A DNA stretch of 64,000 nucleotides from an uncultured Oscillospiraceae bacterium (GTDB lineage: Bacteria > Bacillota > Clostridia > Oscillospirales > Ruminococcaceae). Both the position numbers and the translations under genes were made by a program. Positions within the stretch are counted from its first letter, which is position 1. Every line of letters begins with the position of its first letter. Positions 8,230-16,144 of the stretch are shown here, piece after piece. Location: assembly GCA_904384225.1 (NCBI GenBank), contig CAJFJV010000008.1, positions 1 through 64,000 on the forward strand. Direction: 5' to 3'. Below the pieces are notes generated by a model, which saw only the letters and a program-made list of their open reading frames with translations, was not told the DNA's origin and did not search any database.

Positions 8230-9264
8230 ATGAAATGGAAAAGAAAAATTTTTGCGATGTTGTCTTCTTTGGCAATAGCTTCTGCGCTTCTGCTGACGGG
8301 ATGCGAAACACAAACGACGCAGGGAACGGCGTTAAAGGAAACAGGTACTTTGACTTTAAGCGTGAATCCGGAAATTCAAATTACGTATAACCAAGAGGGA
8401 AAGGTCACCTCTCTGAATGGCCAAAATGATGATGGACAAAAAATCGTATCTGCTTATCAAGATTATGTAGGAAAAAGCTGTGACGATGTCTTAAAAGATC
8501 TGATTGTGAAAATCAATGAAGCTGGTTATTTTGTTGAAGATATTGATGGAAACAAAAGAAATGTTGTTTTACAGCTGGAACCCGGCTCTGTGCTCCCAAG
8601 TGATGACTTCCTTGCTGTTATGAGCGCCAGTACTCAGGATGCAATCAAAGGATTGAATCTTTCTTCCGGTATCGTAACCATTGACAATGATGATTATGAT
8701 CCGGCATATGCGAAGGATGGTGTTCCGTCTCACTATATCACATTGGAAAAAGCACAGGAAATCGCGTTGACACAAGCGAATGTGAACGCATCTGATGCTG
8801 TCTTTGAAGATAAAGAATTTGATCATGATGACGGCACTCCAATTTTCGAGTTGGAATTTATCGCAAATGGAAATGAATATGAATATGATATCCATGCCGT
8901 TACCGGTAAGGTATTGAAAGCAGAGCACAAAGCCATCGGGACACAAGGAGGAAATCAGGCAAGCAGTAGTTCCGCTCATTATGATGACACAGATTATGGA
9001 CCAAATAATGACGGGGTTACAGATTACGACGATACGGACTATGGCCCGAATAACGACGGCGTAACAGATTACGACGATACGGATTATGGCCCGAATAACG
9101 ACGGGGTTACAGACTACAACGATACGGATTATGGTCCAAACAACGACGGCGTAACAGATTACAATGATACCAATTATGACGATAATGGTACAACCAATTA
9201 TGGTGATACCAACTATGGTGACACCAATTACGATGACGACGGCGACACCAATTATCATGATTAA
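8230..9264 (+). CDS. Lipoprotein with RsgI-like domain, PepSY domain and acidic repeats
   Basis: A 344-residue lipoprotein. A charged N-terminus and hydrophobic stretch end in lipobox LTGC with Cys25. Residues 40-~115 repeat the RsgI ectodomain pattern (LTLSVNPEIQITYNQEGKV, then NDDGQKIV), including Asn46-Pro47. Residues ~165-233 look like a PepSY domain (ITLEKAQEIAL, then ..YEYDIHAVTGKVL). Residues 251-310 are four 15-residue repeats of the form YDDTDYGPNNDGVTD, followed by degenerate DTNY repeats to the end. ATG 8230 follows AAAGGAG. It sits between rsgI and the VTC gene. The function is unknown; metal binding, wall contact or acting as a kinase substrate are guesses. Confidence 0.85.
   Translation: MKWKRKIFAMLSSLAIASALLLTGCETQTTQGTALKETGTLTLSVNPEIQITYNQEGKVTSLNGQNDDGQKIVSAYQDYVGKSCDDVLKDLIVKINEAGYFVEDIDGNKRNVVLQLEPGSVLPSDDFLAVMSASTQDAIKGLNLSSGIVTIDNDDYDPAYAKDGVPSHYITLEKAQEIALTQANVNASDAVFEDKEFDHDDGTPIFELEFIANGNEYEYDIHAVTGKVLKAEHKAIGTQGGNQASSSSAHYDDTDYGPNNDGVTDYDDTDYGPNNDGVTDYDDTDYGPNNDGVTDYNDTDYGPNNDGVTDYNDTNYDDNGTTNYGDTNYGDTNYDDDGDTNYHD
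8980..9159 (+). repeat. Four tandem 45-bp coding repeats
   Basis: Four nearly identical 45-bp units, each coding for YDDTDYGPNNDGVTD (the fourth begins YNDTDY), lie in phase with the reading frame. Shorter 9- to 18-bp DTNY units continue to about 9250. The unit length is a multiple of three, so copy-number change would alter tail length without breaking the frame. The antisense strand is open here only because of the repeat composition. Confidence 0.92.
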
Positions 9265-9265
9265 T

Positions 9266-9952
9266 ATGTCAGAGTTTAACCATTTTCGTCACGAATATAA
9301 GCACCAGATCAGCCTCAGGGAAGATCTGGTGCTTTCCCAAAGACTTAAAAAGTTATTTCCTTATGACAAATATGCAGGATCTGATGGGACGTATCAGGTT
9401 AATAGTCTGTATTTCGATACGCCTTATGATAGTGCTTTGCGTGAGAAAATAGATGGGGTCAATCGGCGGGAGAAATTCCGATTGAGATACTATGGGGTCG
9501 ATACTGCATACGTCCGTTTAGAGAAAAAATTTAAGGTGAATGCCTTGTGCGGGAAGCGCAGTGTTTGGATTAAAAGGCAGGAAGCTGAAGAAATTTTGAA
9601 TGGAAACTACGGGTTTTTATTGGATTCAAAGGATCCATTTTTGATTGAATTTTATACTAAATTAATGGGTAATGGTTTGCGTCCTAAAACAATCGTTTGC
9701 TATAGTCGTGAAGCTTTTCTCTACTCACCGGCAAACGTACGGATTACATTAGACCGAAATATTCGCACCGGACTTCAATGTATGGATTTTTTAAATCCGT
9801 TGTCTCCTTATCTGAAAGCAACGGAGGATATTACGATATTAGAAGTGAAGTATGATGCTTTTTTGCCTGAAATAGTTAAAATGGCAGTTCAGGTTCCATT
9901 CCGACAGGCGAGCGCCTGTTCCAAATACGCTCTGTGCAGGCGGTTTGATTGA
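9266..9952 (+). CDS. VTC-domain polyphosphate polymerase
   Basis: Soluble VTC-type tunnel enzyme, a family that makes polyphosphate from ATP. The typical motifs are FRHEYKHQIS at the start, YQVNSLYFDTPYDSALREK, RREKFRLRYYG and VRLEKKFK, all rich in the basic residues that line the tunnel, with Glu in the final ILEVKYD strand. At 228 residues it is a stand-alone catalytic domain. ATG 9266 lies 1 nt after the lipoprotein stop; ATG 9257 would overlap it. There is no strong ribosome binding site, so translational coupling is likely. It is followed by DUF4956 and CotH genes, a recurrent association in bacteria. Confidence 0.85.
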   Translation: MSEFNHFRHEYKHQISLREDLVLSQRLKKLFPYDKYAGSDGTYQVNSLYFDTPYDSALREKIDGVNRREKFRLRYYGVDTAYVRLEKKFKVNALCGKRSVWIKRQEAEEILNGNYGFLLDSKDPFLIEFYTKLMGNGLRPKTIVCYSREAFLYSPANVRITLDRNIRTGLQCMDFLNPLSPYLKATEDITILEVKYDAFLPEIVKMAVQVPFRQASACSKYALCRRFD

Positions 9953-9977
9953 AAGCGCAGATAGGAGAAGGGGAATA

Positions 9978-10649
9978 ATGACGTTTCAAGATATTTTTAA
10001 ATCCAGCTTTTTGGATAATATATCTACGATTTCAATAGTGGATATGATCATTTCACTTTTATTAGCTTTTTTACTTGGATTGTTTATCTTTTTTGTTTAC
10101 AAAAGAACTTACAGCGGCGTAATGTATTCTGCAAGTTTCGGCGTGACGCTGATTGCATTATCACTTATTACAACTTTGCTGATTATGACAGTTGTAAGCA
10201 ATGTTGTATTATCTTTGGGGATGGTGGGCGCTTTGTCGATCGTACGCTTCCGTACCGCCATCAAGGAACCAATGGATATCGCTTTTTTGTTTTGGGCGAT
10301 TGCAATTGGAATTGTGCTGGCAGCCGGGCTGATACCGCTGGCGGTATTTGGCAGCATTTTTATTGGGGCTGTGCTGATTGTTTTTGCTAAAAAGAAGACA
10401 GTAGATTCTCCGTATATTTTAGTAATCCATTGTAATAGCAATGAAATTGAAGAGAATACGAGGATTTTTGTAAAATCCCAAGTCAAACGATTGAACCTTA
10501 AAAGCAAAAGTATAGAAAATGGCTGTATCGAGCTCAATTATGAAGTTCGCCTCAAAGAAGACAACAGTTCTTTTGTAAATGAACTGGAGGCAATGCAAGG
10601 GATCAGCAGAGTAGTACTGGTTTCATATAATGGAGACTATATGGGTTAA
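9978..10649 (+). CDS. DUF4956 membrane protein
   Basis: A 223-residue protein with about four hydrophobic segments in residues ~18-140, containing the conserved SIVRFRTAIKEPMDIAFLFWAIAIGI region. A hydrophilic C-terminal domain of ~80 residues follows. This matches the DUF4956 family, found next to VTC and CotH genes. The molecular role is unknown; an anchor or conduit for polyphosphate metabolism is inferred only from context. ATG 9978 follows AGGAGAAGGGG; an earlier in-frame start at 9945 overlaps the VTC end and has no such site. Confidence 0.82.
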   Translation: MTFQDIFKSSFLDNISTISIVDMIISLLLAFLLGLFIFFVYKRTYSGVMYSASFGVTLIALSLITTLLIMTVVSNVVLSLGMVGALSIVRFRTAIKEPMDIAFLFWAIAIGIVLAAGLIPLAVFGSIFIGAVLIVFAKKKTVDSPYILVIHCNSNEIEENTRIFVKSQVKRLNLKSKSIENGCIELNYEVRLKEDNSSFVNELEAMQGISRVVLVSYNGDYMG

Positions 10650-12099
10650 AATGATAAAGCATAAATATATTGATTTTATTTGTATTATCGCAGCGCTTTT
10701 GGCGGCAGCCCTTACTGTTTTATTGATGTTTAACGGTAAAAACAGTATTGTTGAATCTGCTAATACCTCAGAATATGCAAATAAATTATTTGACAATACC
10801 CGAGTACATACTATCGATATTCAAATTGAGGATTGGGCTTCTTTTATTGAAAACGCAGAAAATGAAGAGTATATTTCCTGCTCAGTAGAAATAGACGGAG
10901 AAGCTTTCCACCAAGTTGGGCTGCGGGCAAAGGGAAATAATTCCTTACGGCTGACAAAGGAATACGGATTAGCGCGCTATAGTTTGAAATTTGAATTTGA
11001 TCAGTATTTAGATGGCGGAAATTATTATGGATTGGACAAATTCTCTTTGGATGCTTCTTTTCAGGATAATAGTTATCTAAAAACATATATGGTATATGAT
11101 ATGATGTCTTACATGGAGGTGCCGGCACCGCTTTGCAGTTATGTTTGGGTGACAATAAATGGTTCGGAATGGGGGTTGTTTCTTGCAGTTGAAGAGCCGG
11201 AAGAGGCTTTTGCACTACGGAATTTCGGTGATGAATATGGGGAATTGTATAAACCGGATTACCGTTCATTGAATGCAGAAAATGCTGATATCGCGCTGAA
11301 ATATATAGATGACGATCCGGGCAGTTATCCTGGCATTTTTGACAATGCTAAGTTTAAGATCACGCGGGCAGATCAAGAACGGCTAATACAGGCGTTAAAA
11401 GTTCTTTCTACCAATGAGAATATAGAATCTGCGATTGATGTGGATGAGGTTCTTCGATACTTTACCGTACAGGTTTTTGTGATGAATTGGGACAGCTATT
11501 TAGGGTACACTGGGCACAATTATTTTCTGTATGAACAAGACGGCGTTCTCAGCATCCTGCCATGGGACTACAATTTGGCTTTTGGGACATATGCACTTGG
11601 AATGACAAACCCGATTAAAGATCCGAATATTCTGATTAACTACCCGATTGACACCCCGGCAGAAGGCAGTGTTATGCTGAACCGGCCTTTATATCACAAT
11701 TTGATGAAACATCAAGAATATTTTTCTCGTTATCACACCTATTTTGAATTGCTGCTTTCAGAATATTTTGAAAACGGACGATTTGAAACAACACTTCGCC
11801 GTACAGAACAGCTGATATCGCCGTATGTAAAAAAAGACCCGACAGCTTTTTGCTCCTTTACCGATCATCAGGTGGCAGTAGATACATTGGAACAAGTATG
11901 CTTATTGCGTGCACAAAGTATCCGATCTCAGTTAGAGGGGGAGATTCCCTCCACAATTCGTGGGCAGGCAGAGCAGCCAAAAGCAAAAGTAGACGCTTCG
12001 ATGATTCATTTGGAAGAACTTGGTGATTTTGATGATCTTAGGACTTCTAAAAAGCGACAGGAGGCCGCTTTGAATCAAATCAATAAGCAGGAAGCGTAA
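10630..12099 (+). CDS. CotH-type kinase, membrane anchored
   Basis: A 489-residue member of the CotH family, atypical protein kinases first known from spore coats. One transmembrane helix (about residues 15-37) puts the catalytic domain outside the cytoplasm. Family landmarks are VGLRAKGNNSLR, FDQYLDGGNYYGLDKFSLDASFQD, the FVMNWDSYLGYTGHNYF segment and ILPWDYNLAFG, whose Asp residues correspond to the catalytic and metal-binding positions. ATG 10630 overlaps the DUF4956 gene by 20 nt; ATG 10651 is an alternative. Likely substrates are unknown. The acidic repeat lipoprotein upstream is a candidate by context only. Confidence 0.86.
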   Translation: METIWVKMIKHKYIDFICIIAALLAAALTVLLMFNGKNSIVESANTSEYANKLFDNTRVHTIDIQIEDWASFIENAENEEYISCSVEIDGEAFHQVGLRAKGNNSLRLTKEYGLARYSLKFEFDQYLDGGNYYGLDKFSLDASFQDNSYLKTYMVYDMMSYMEVPAPLCSYVWVTINGSEWGLFLAVEEPEEAFALRNFGDEYGELYKPDYRSLNAENADIALKYIDDDPGSYPGIFDNAKFKITRADQERLIQALKVLSTNENIESAIDVDEVLRYFTVQVFVMNWDSYLGYTGHNYFLYEQDGVLSILPWDYNLAFGTYALGMTNPIKDPNILINYPIDTPAEGSVMLNRPLYHNLMKHQEYFSRYHTYFELLLSEYFENGRFETTLRRTEQLISPYVKKDPTAFCSFTDHQVAVDTLEQVCLLRAQSIRSQLEGEIPSTIRGQAEQPKAKVDASMIHLEELGDFDDLRTSKKRQEAALNQINKQEA

Positions 12100-12324
12100 T
12101 ATTTGGAATGTATAAAAACAAACATACAAACGCAGCTTCACCCTTATACGACGTTCCGGTGTCATCCGTCTGGATCGTTTGTTGTTCCTTTCTCTGCGTG
12201 TTGTCGGGATGACATAACGCCTCGTGACTACACTGGTTATCGATCTTTTCTGCATATTCCTATTTGTCGGCCTTTTTCTTATATTGATACTGCAAAGCTT
12301 GCTGCAAGTTAAAGTATGAATACC
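12100..12324. other. Gene-free stretch downstream of cotH
   Basis: No credible gene. TGTCATCC (12160-12167) can pair with GGATGACA (12207-12214), but the loop is long and no T-run follows, so it is not a clear terminator. A 69-codon open frame from 12103 has no ribosome binding site and no recognisable sequence. Confidence 0.5.
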
Positions 12325-12353
12325 TTGTCAGTATGATAAAAGTGCGGTATAAT
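12325..12353 (+). promoter_or_regulatory. Sigma-A promoter of pyrE
   Basis: TTGTCA (12325-12330), a 17-bp spacer and a perfect TATAAT (12348-12353), 50 nt before the pyrE start. The short leader leaves no room for an attenuator. Confidence 0.88.
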
Positions 12354-12403
12354 ATAAAAAATATAAGATTCAGCATATTGATTTAGGAACAGGAGAGTAA
12401 GGA

Positions 12404-13087
12404 ATGGGCAATTATAAGCAGAAATTTATTCACTTCATGGTGCGTTCCGGCGTACTGACATTTGGGGATTTTACGGCAAAAAGCGGAAGAAAAACGCCAT
12501 ATTTTGTGAATACAGGGAATTATAAAACGGGTGAGCAGATAGCAAAATTGGGGGAGTTTTACGCAAGCTGCATAAAGGAAAATTTAGGGGAAGAGTATGA
12601 GGCGTTATTTGGGCCAGCATATAAAGGCATTCCACTTTGTGTAACAACTGCTGCGGCTTTATATCGTAATTATGGAATAAACACGAACTATTGCTTTAAT
12701 CGAAAAGAAGAGAAGGATCATGGAGAAGGCGGCTCAATTGTAGGATATAAGCTGAAGGATGGCGATCGTGTTGTTATTACGGAGGATGTCATTACAGCGG
12801 GAACGGCAGTGCGGGAAACTTTGCCTATATTGAAGGCAGCGGGTGATGTAACAGTAGCTGCCCTTATTATATCGGTTGACCGAATGGAGCGCGGGCAAGG
12901 GGAGAAGTCTGCTGTACAAGAGATATATGAAAATTACGGAATTAAAACATATCCTATCGTAACCGTACGAGAAATTATTGAGACGCTTTACAACACACCG
13001 GTTGATGGAAAAATTTATATCGACGATGTGATGAAAGATAAAATGGAGACATACCTTAAGCAGTATGGTATATCATCGATTTCATGA
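12404..13087 (+). CDS. pyrE: Orotate phosphoribosyltransferase
   Basis: Transfers phosphoribose from PRPP to orotate, giving OMP in pyrimidine synthesis. The PRPP-binding motif VVITEDVITAGTAV is present at about residues 121-134, and the N-terminal FTAKSGRKTPYFVNTGNY fits the clostridial PyrE type. Its length of 227 residues is normal. AACAGGAGAG precedes ATG 12404. No other pyr gene is adjacent. It has its own promoter and is followed 24 nt later by radC. Confidence 0.94.
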   Translation: MGNYKQKFIHFMVRSGVLTFGDFTAKSGRKTPYFVNTGNYKTGEQIAKLGEFYASCIKENLGEEYEALFGPAYKGIPLCVTTAAALYRNYGINTNYCFNRKEEKDHGEGGSIVGYKLKDGDRVVITEDVITAGTAVRETLPILKAAGDVTVAALIISVDRMERGQGEKSAVQEIYENYGIKTYPIVTVREIIETLYNTPVDGKIYIDDVMKDKMETYLKQYGISSIS

Positions 13088-13111
13088 TGCCGAAAAAGGA
13101 GCGATTGCATA

Positions 13112-13798
13112 ATGGCGGAGAAAGAGGTTTTGCACAGCGGACACCGCCAACGAATGCGCCAGCGATTCCTTTTATCTGATTTTGATGGTTTTGCTGAACA
13201 TGAAATTTTAGAAGTTCTTTTGTATTATGCGATTCCGCGAATTGATACAAATGAGATTGCGCACAGGCTGCTGCACCATTTTGGCAGCTTATCCGCTGTA
13301 TTTGATGCAGATCCGCAGGAGCTTGTTAAGGTGAAAGGCGTTTCAGAGCATACAGCCGTACTTTTAAAAATGATACCGTCTCTTGCACGTGTTTATCTTT
13401 CGGGAAAACAGGAAAAGCATCCGTCATTGAATACGGCGGAGAAAATGGGCCGCTATCTGATAGAACAATTTGTTGGCCGGACAAATGAAGTGGTTTTGCT
13501 AATATGTTTGGATAGCTCGCTTCGATTGATTCGATGCGAGACAATTTCAGAGGGATCCGTTTCATCTGCCCATGTGGATATGAAGAGAATTGCCGAGCGT
13601 GTTATCAGGTTAAATGCACCGTGTGCAGTTTTAGCACATAATCACCCGCGCGGCTTAGCGGTGCCGTCCAACGACGACATCTTAATAACCCGGGAGGTAA
13701 AGCGGACTCTTTCTGCTTTAGATGTAAAACTGGTTGATCATATTGTGGTCGCAGATGGATTATGGTGTTCCATTATTGAAAAATACCCTAATTTATAG
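13112..13798 (+). CDS. radC: RadC-family JAB-domain protein
   Basis: Family of helix-hairpin-helix plus JAB/MPN domain proteins, long named after a DNA repair phenotype but of unresolved function. The HhH part is VKGVSEHTAVLL (about residues 72-83). The metal-site motif AHNHPRGLAVPSNDD lies near residue 173, with DHIVVADG close to the end. Length 228 is normal. AAAAGGAG precedes ATG 13112. It may be read from the pyrE promoter. Confidence 0.9.
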   Translation: MAEKEVLHSGHRQRMRQRFLLSDFDGFAEHEILEVLLYYAIPRIDTNEIAHRLLHHFGSLSAVFDADPQELVKVKGVSEHTAVLLKMIPSLARVYLSGKQEKHPSLNTAEKMGRYLIEQFVGRTNEVVLLICLDSSLRLIRCETISEGSVSSAHVDMKRIAERVIRLNAPCAVLAHNHPRGLAVPSNDDILITREVKRTLSALDVKLVDHIVVADGLWCSIIEKYPNL

Positions 13799-13849
13799 TT
13801 CGGTTTTTCGGAAGGCAGAAAAACCACTTAAAGATATTTGAGAATCCAG

Positions 13850-13896
13850 AAAAGGTTTTCAGAACAGTTTTATTCTGTTGTGGAAGCCTTTTTGCT
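13850..13896 (+). terminator. Terminator after radC
   Basis: AAAGGTTTTCAGAACAG (13851-13867) pairs with CTGTTGTGGAAGCCTTT (from 13875) through several G-T wobbles, followed by T residues. 13897-14013 holds no gene. Confidence 0.75.
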
Positions 13897-14013
13897 ATTT
13901 ATATATGTTTGTTTAGACTTAGAAGGACAACAGAGGACAATTTATTTTGTGCGTTTTAATTAATATGTAGAATTTTGAGGCAAAATACTGTTCTATTTAT
14001 ACAGAACTGATGC

Positions 14014-14042
14014 TTGCCAAAGATATACAGGCATGATATAAT
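14014..14042 (+). promoter_or_regulatory. Sigma-A promoter of phoH operon
   Basis: TTGCCA (14014-14019), a 17-bp spacer and perfect TATAAT (14037-14042) stand 136 nt before phoH. The leader contains a hairpin near the ribosome binding site. Confidence 0.85.
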
Positions 14043-14139
14043 AAAGACGGTTATAAAACCGTACAAATTGGAACAAAGCAGACGGGTGATGAATAAAAAC
14101 TTTCTGAAGGTTTGCTCCAAAATAGAATTCAGTAGTATC

Positions 14140-14164
14140 CCGGAGTTTCCTCTAAATACTCCGG
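14140..14164 (+). promoter_or_regulatory. Hairpin beside the phoH ribosome binding site
   Basis: CCGGAGT (14140-14146) is exactly complementary to ACTCCGG (14158-14164), with an 11-nt loop. Its 3' arm abuts the purine-rich ribosome binding site (14164-14176), so it may modulate phoH translation. Confidence 0.45.
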
Positions 14165-14177
14165 AGAAGGGAGAAGA

Positions 14178-15140
14178 ATGGCGGATAGACTGCTTTCCTA
14201 TGATTCAGCAGATGCACTTTTAGCGGTATTTGGTTCATACGATGAAAATGTTCGGCTGCTTGAGAAAGAATTTCAGGTTCAGATTTTAACGCGGGATACA
14301 GAGGTTAAAGTGACAGGGGAGCCGGATCATGTCAACATGGCCTGCAAAACGTTTGATGCGCTGTTTGAGATGGCAAAGGGTGGAGAAAATATAACCGATC
14401 AGGCGGTGCGCTACTTGATTTCCCTTGCTAAAGAGAATGAGATTGAACACGCCCAAGCGTTATCAGAAGGTTGTATTTGCGTAACGGCGACAGGAAAACC
14501 AATTCGCCCTAAAACATTTGGGCAAAAAAAATATGTTGAGAGTATTGGCAGCCATACTGTAGTACTGGGGGTCGGCCCGGCGGGAACAGGCAAGACGTAT
14601 TTGGCGGTGGCAATGGCTGTTCGTGCTTTTCGTGCACAGGAAATCAGTAGGATTATTTTGACTCGACCGGCTGTAGAAGCAGGAGAAAAACTGGGCTTTT
14701 TGCCGGGAGATTTGCAGATGAAAGTAGATCCTTATCTGCGCCCGCTTTATGATGCACTCTTTGATATGTTTGGCGCTGAATCCTTCGCACGACAGCAGGA
14801 ACGCGGCATTATAGAGGTGGCGCCTCTGGCTTATATGCGAGGGAGGACGCTGGATGATTCGTTTATCATTTTGGATGAGGCGCAAAATACAACGCGGGAA
14901 CAGATGAAAATGTTTTTGACTCGTCTTGGCTCCAATTCAAAAGCTGTGATTACTGGCGATATTACACAAATTGATCTTTCTGACCCGAAAAAGTCCGGGC
15001 TGATCGATGCAATGCGCGTATTGAACAGGGTCGAAGACATTGATATCATACGTTTTAGTGAACGCGATGTTGTCCGTAACCGTATTGTTCAGGAAATTAT
15101 AAAAGCTTATGCAAAATACGAAAACAAAGGAGAGAAATGA
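14178..15140 (+). CDS. phoH: PhoH-family ATPase
   Basis: Cytoplasmic ATPase with a RecD-like P-loop domain, linked to RNA metabolism alongside YbeY. The Walker A motif is GVGPAGTGKTYLA (about residues 131-143), and the DEAQN Walker B lies in FIILDEAQNTTREQMKMFLTRLG. An N-terminal KH-like region covers residues ~20-75. Length 320 is normal. The gene is the first of phoH-ybeY-dgkA-era, with 4-nt overlap to ybeY. In many relatives yqfD precedes phoH; it is absent here. Confidence 0.93.
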   Translation: MADRLLSYDSADALLAVFGSYDENVRLLEKEFQVQILTRDTEVKVTGEPDHVNMACKTFDALFEMAKGGENITDQAVRYLISLAKENEIEHAQALSEGCICVTATGKPIRPKTFGQKKYVESIGSHTVVLGVGPAGTGKTYLAVAMAVRAFRAQEISRIILTRPAVEAGEKLGFLPGDLQMKVDPYLRPLYDALFDMFGAESFARQQERGIIEVAPLAYMRGRTLDDSFIILDEAQNTTREQMKMFLTRLGSNSKAVITGDITQIDLSDPKKSGLIDAMRVLNRVEDIDIIRFSERDVVRNRIVQEIIKAYAKYENKGEK

Positions 15141-15637
15141 TCGTGGACAAGTTGAAGGTGCTCATCAGTAACAGACAAAAAGAAGTGAAAATTCCATCTG
15201 GAATTCGGTTGTTAATTCGCCGTTGCTGCCATGCGGTGCTTGTATTCGAAAACTTTCAAGGGAGTGCCGAGGTTAGCGTTTCATTTATTTCCAATGAAGA
15301 AATCAGTGCTTTAAACCAACAATATCGGGAGAAAAACGCGCCTACTGATGTACTGTCCTTCCCACTTGGCGAAAATGGAAAGTGGGACAAAAACGAAGAT
15401 ACAGGAGCATATATGTTGGGGGATATTGTGATTTCCGCTGAAAAGGCTTTTGAGCAGGCACGAATATTCGGTCATACTATTCAACGGGAGATCGGATTTT
15501 TGACGGTACACTCAATGTTCCATCTTTTAGGATATGATCATGAAGCAGGTGGATTGCAGGCGCGTCAAATGCGAGAAAAAGAAGAAGCTGTTTTACAAGA
15601 ATTGGGCCTTTCGCGTAATGGAAGCTATGTTGTATAA
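15137..15637 (+). CDS. ybeY: rRNA maturation endoribonuclease YbeY
   Basis: Zinc-dependent RNase needed for 16S rRNA 3' end maturation and ribosome quality control. The zinc site HSMFHLLGYDH is complete (three His, about residues 130-140), and APTDVLSFPLGE is the second family motif. Length 166. ATG 15137 overlaps the phoH stop by four bases, behind AAAGGAG. Confidence 0.94.
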   Translation: MIVDKLKVLISNRQKEVKIPSGIRLLIRRCCHAVLVFENFQGSAEVSVSFISNEEISALNQQYREKNAPTDVLSFPLGENGKWDKNEDTGAYMLGDIVISAEKAFEQARIFGHTIQREIGFLTVHSMFHLLGYDHEAGGLQARQMREKEEAVLQELGLSRNGSYVV

Positions 15638-15640
15638 TCT

Positions 15641-16144
15641 GTGAGATATTCTATGTTAAAATTTATACGTGGTTTTGGTTACGCTTTTCAGGGAATAGGA
15701 AACTGCCTTTGGCGAGAGCGGAATATGCGTGTGCATTTTTCAGCAATTGTTTTGGTTTTATATTGGTGTTGCTTTTTCCGGCCTACCGCAATGGAATTTA
15801 TCTTCATTGTAATTTGCTTTGGGGTGGTAACGGCTATGGAATGTATGAATACCGCAGTTGAATCTCTTGCTGATAAATTATCTAAAGAGCAGCATCCATT
15901 GATAAAACAAGCCAAAGACTGTGCAGCAGGGGCTGTGCTGTTAACGGCGATTGCCAGCGCCATAACGGGCTGTATCCTGTTTTTGCAGCAGCCTCGGTTT
16001 TCTCTTGCTATCCAAAATATTTTTTCGTCACCGTTGTGGACGGCTTTATTGATCATACTATTGATAAGCGCCTTTTGTTTTGTATTTCTTTTGCCGGTGC
16101 GAAAGAAAACATTTCGTTTTCAAAAAAAGGAGAAAAAAGATTGA
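15641..16144 (+). CDS. dgkA: Diacylglycerol/undecaprenol kinase
   Basis: Small integral membrane kinase of the DgkA family, which in Gram-positive bacteria mainly phosphorylates undecaprenol. The catalytic region AMECMNTAVESLADKLS and KQAKDCAAGAVLL is intact, with three hydrophobic segments in the core plus an extra C-terminal helix (residues ~130-152) and a basic tail, so it is longer than the ~120-residue minimum. GTG 15641 lies 3 nt after ybeY; ATG 15653 is an alternative. It overlaps era by four bases. Confidence 0.88.
   Translation: MRYSMLKFIRGFGYAFQGIGNCLWRERNMRVHFSAIVLVLYWCCFFRPTAMEFIFIVICFGVVTAMECMNTAVESLADKLSKEQHPLIKQAKDCAAGAVLLTAIASAITGCILFLQQPRFSLAIQNIFSSPLWTALLIILLISAFCFVFLLPVRKKTFRFQKKEKKD

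Noticed and set aside
8980-9159. Tandem repeats considered as a CRISPR array
   Set aside because: Units are 45 bp without spacers and stay in frame with the lipoprotein coding sequence.
8569-9258. Open frame of 229 codons on the minus strand opposite the lipoprotein
   Set aside because: It is open only because the Asp/Tyr repeat codons lack stop complements. The product is a meaningless Ile/Val string and has no ribosome site.
12103-12312. 69-codon open frame after cotH
   Set aside because: No ribosome binding site, no recognisable sequence and atypical composition; treated as untranslated.
14014-14223. 69-codon open frame overlapping the phoH start
   Set aside because: Its first bases are the -35 box of the phoH promoter, so it cannot be translated from that transcript.
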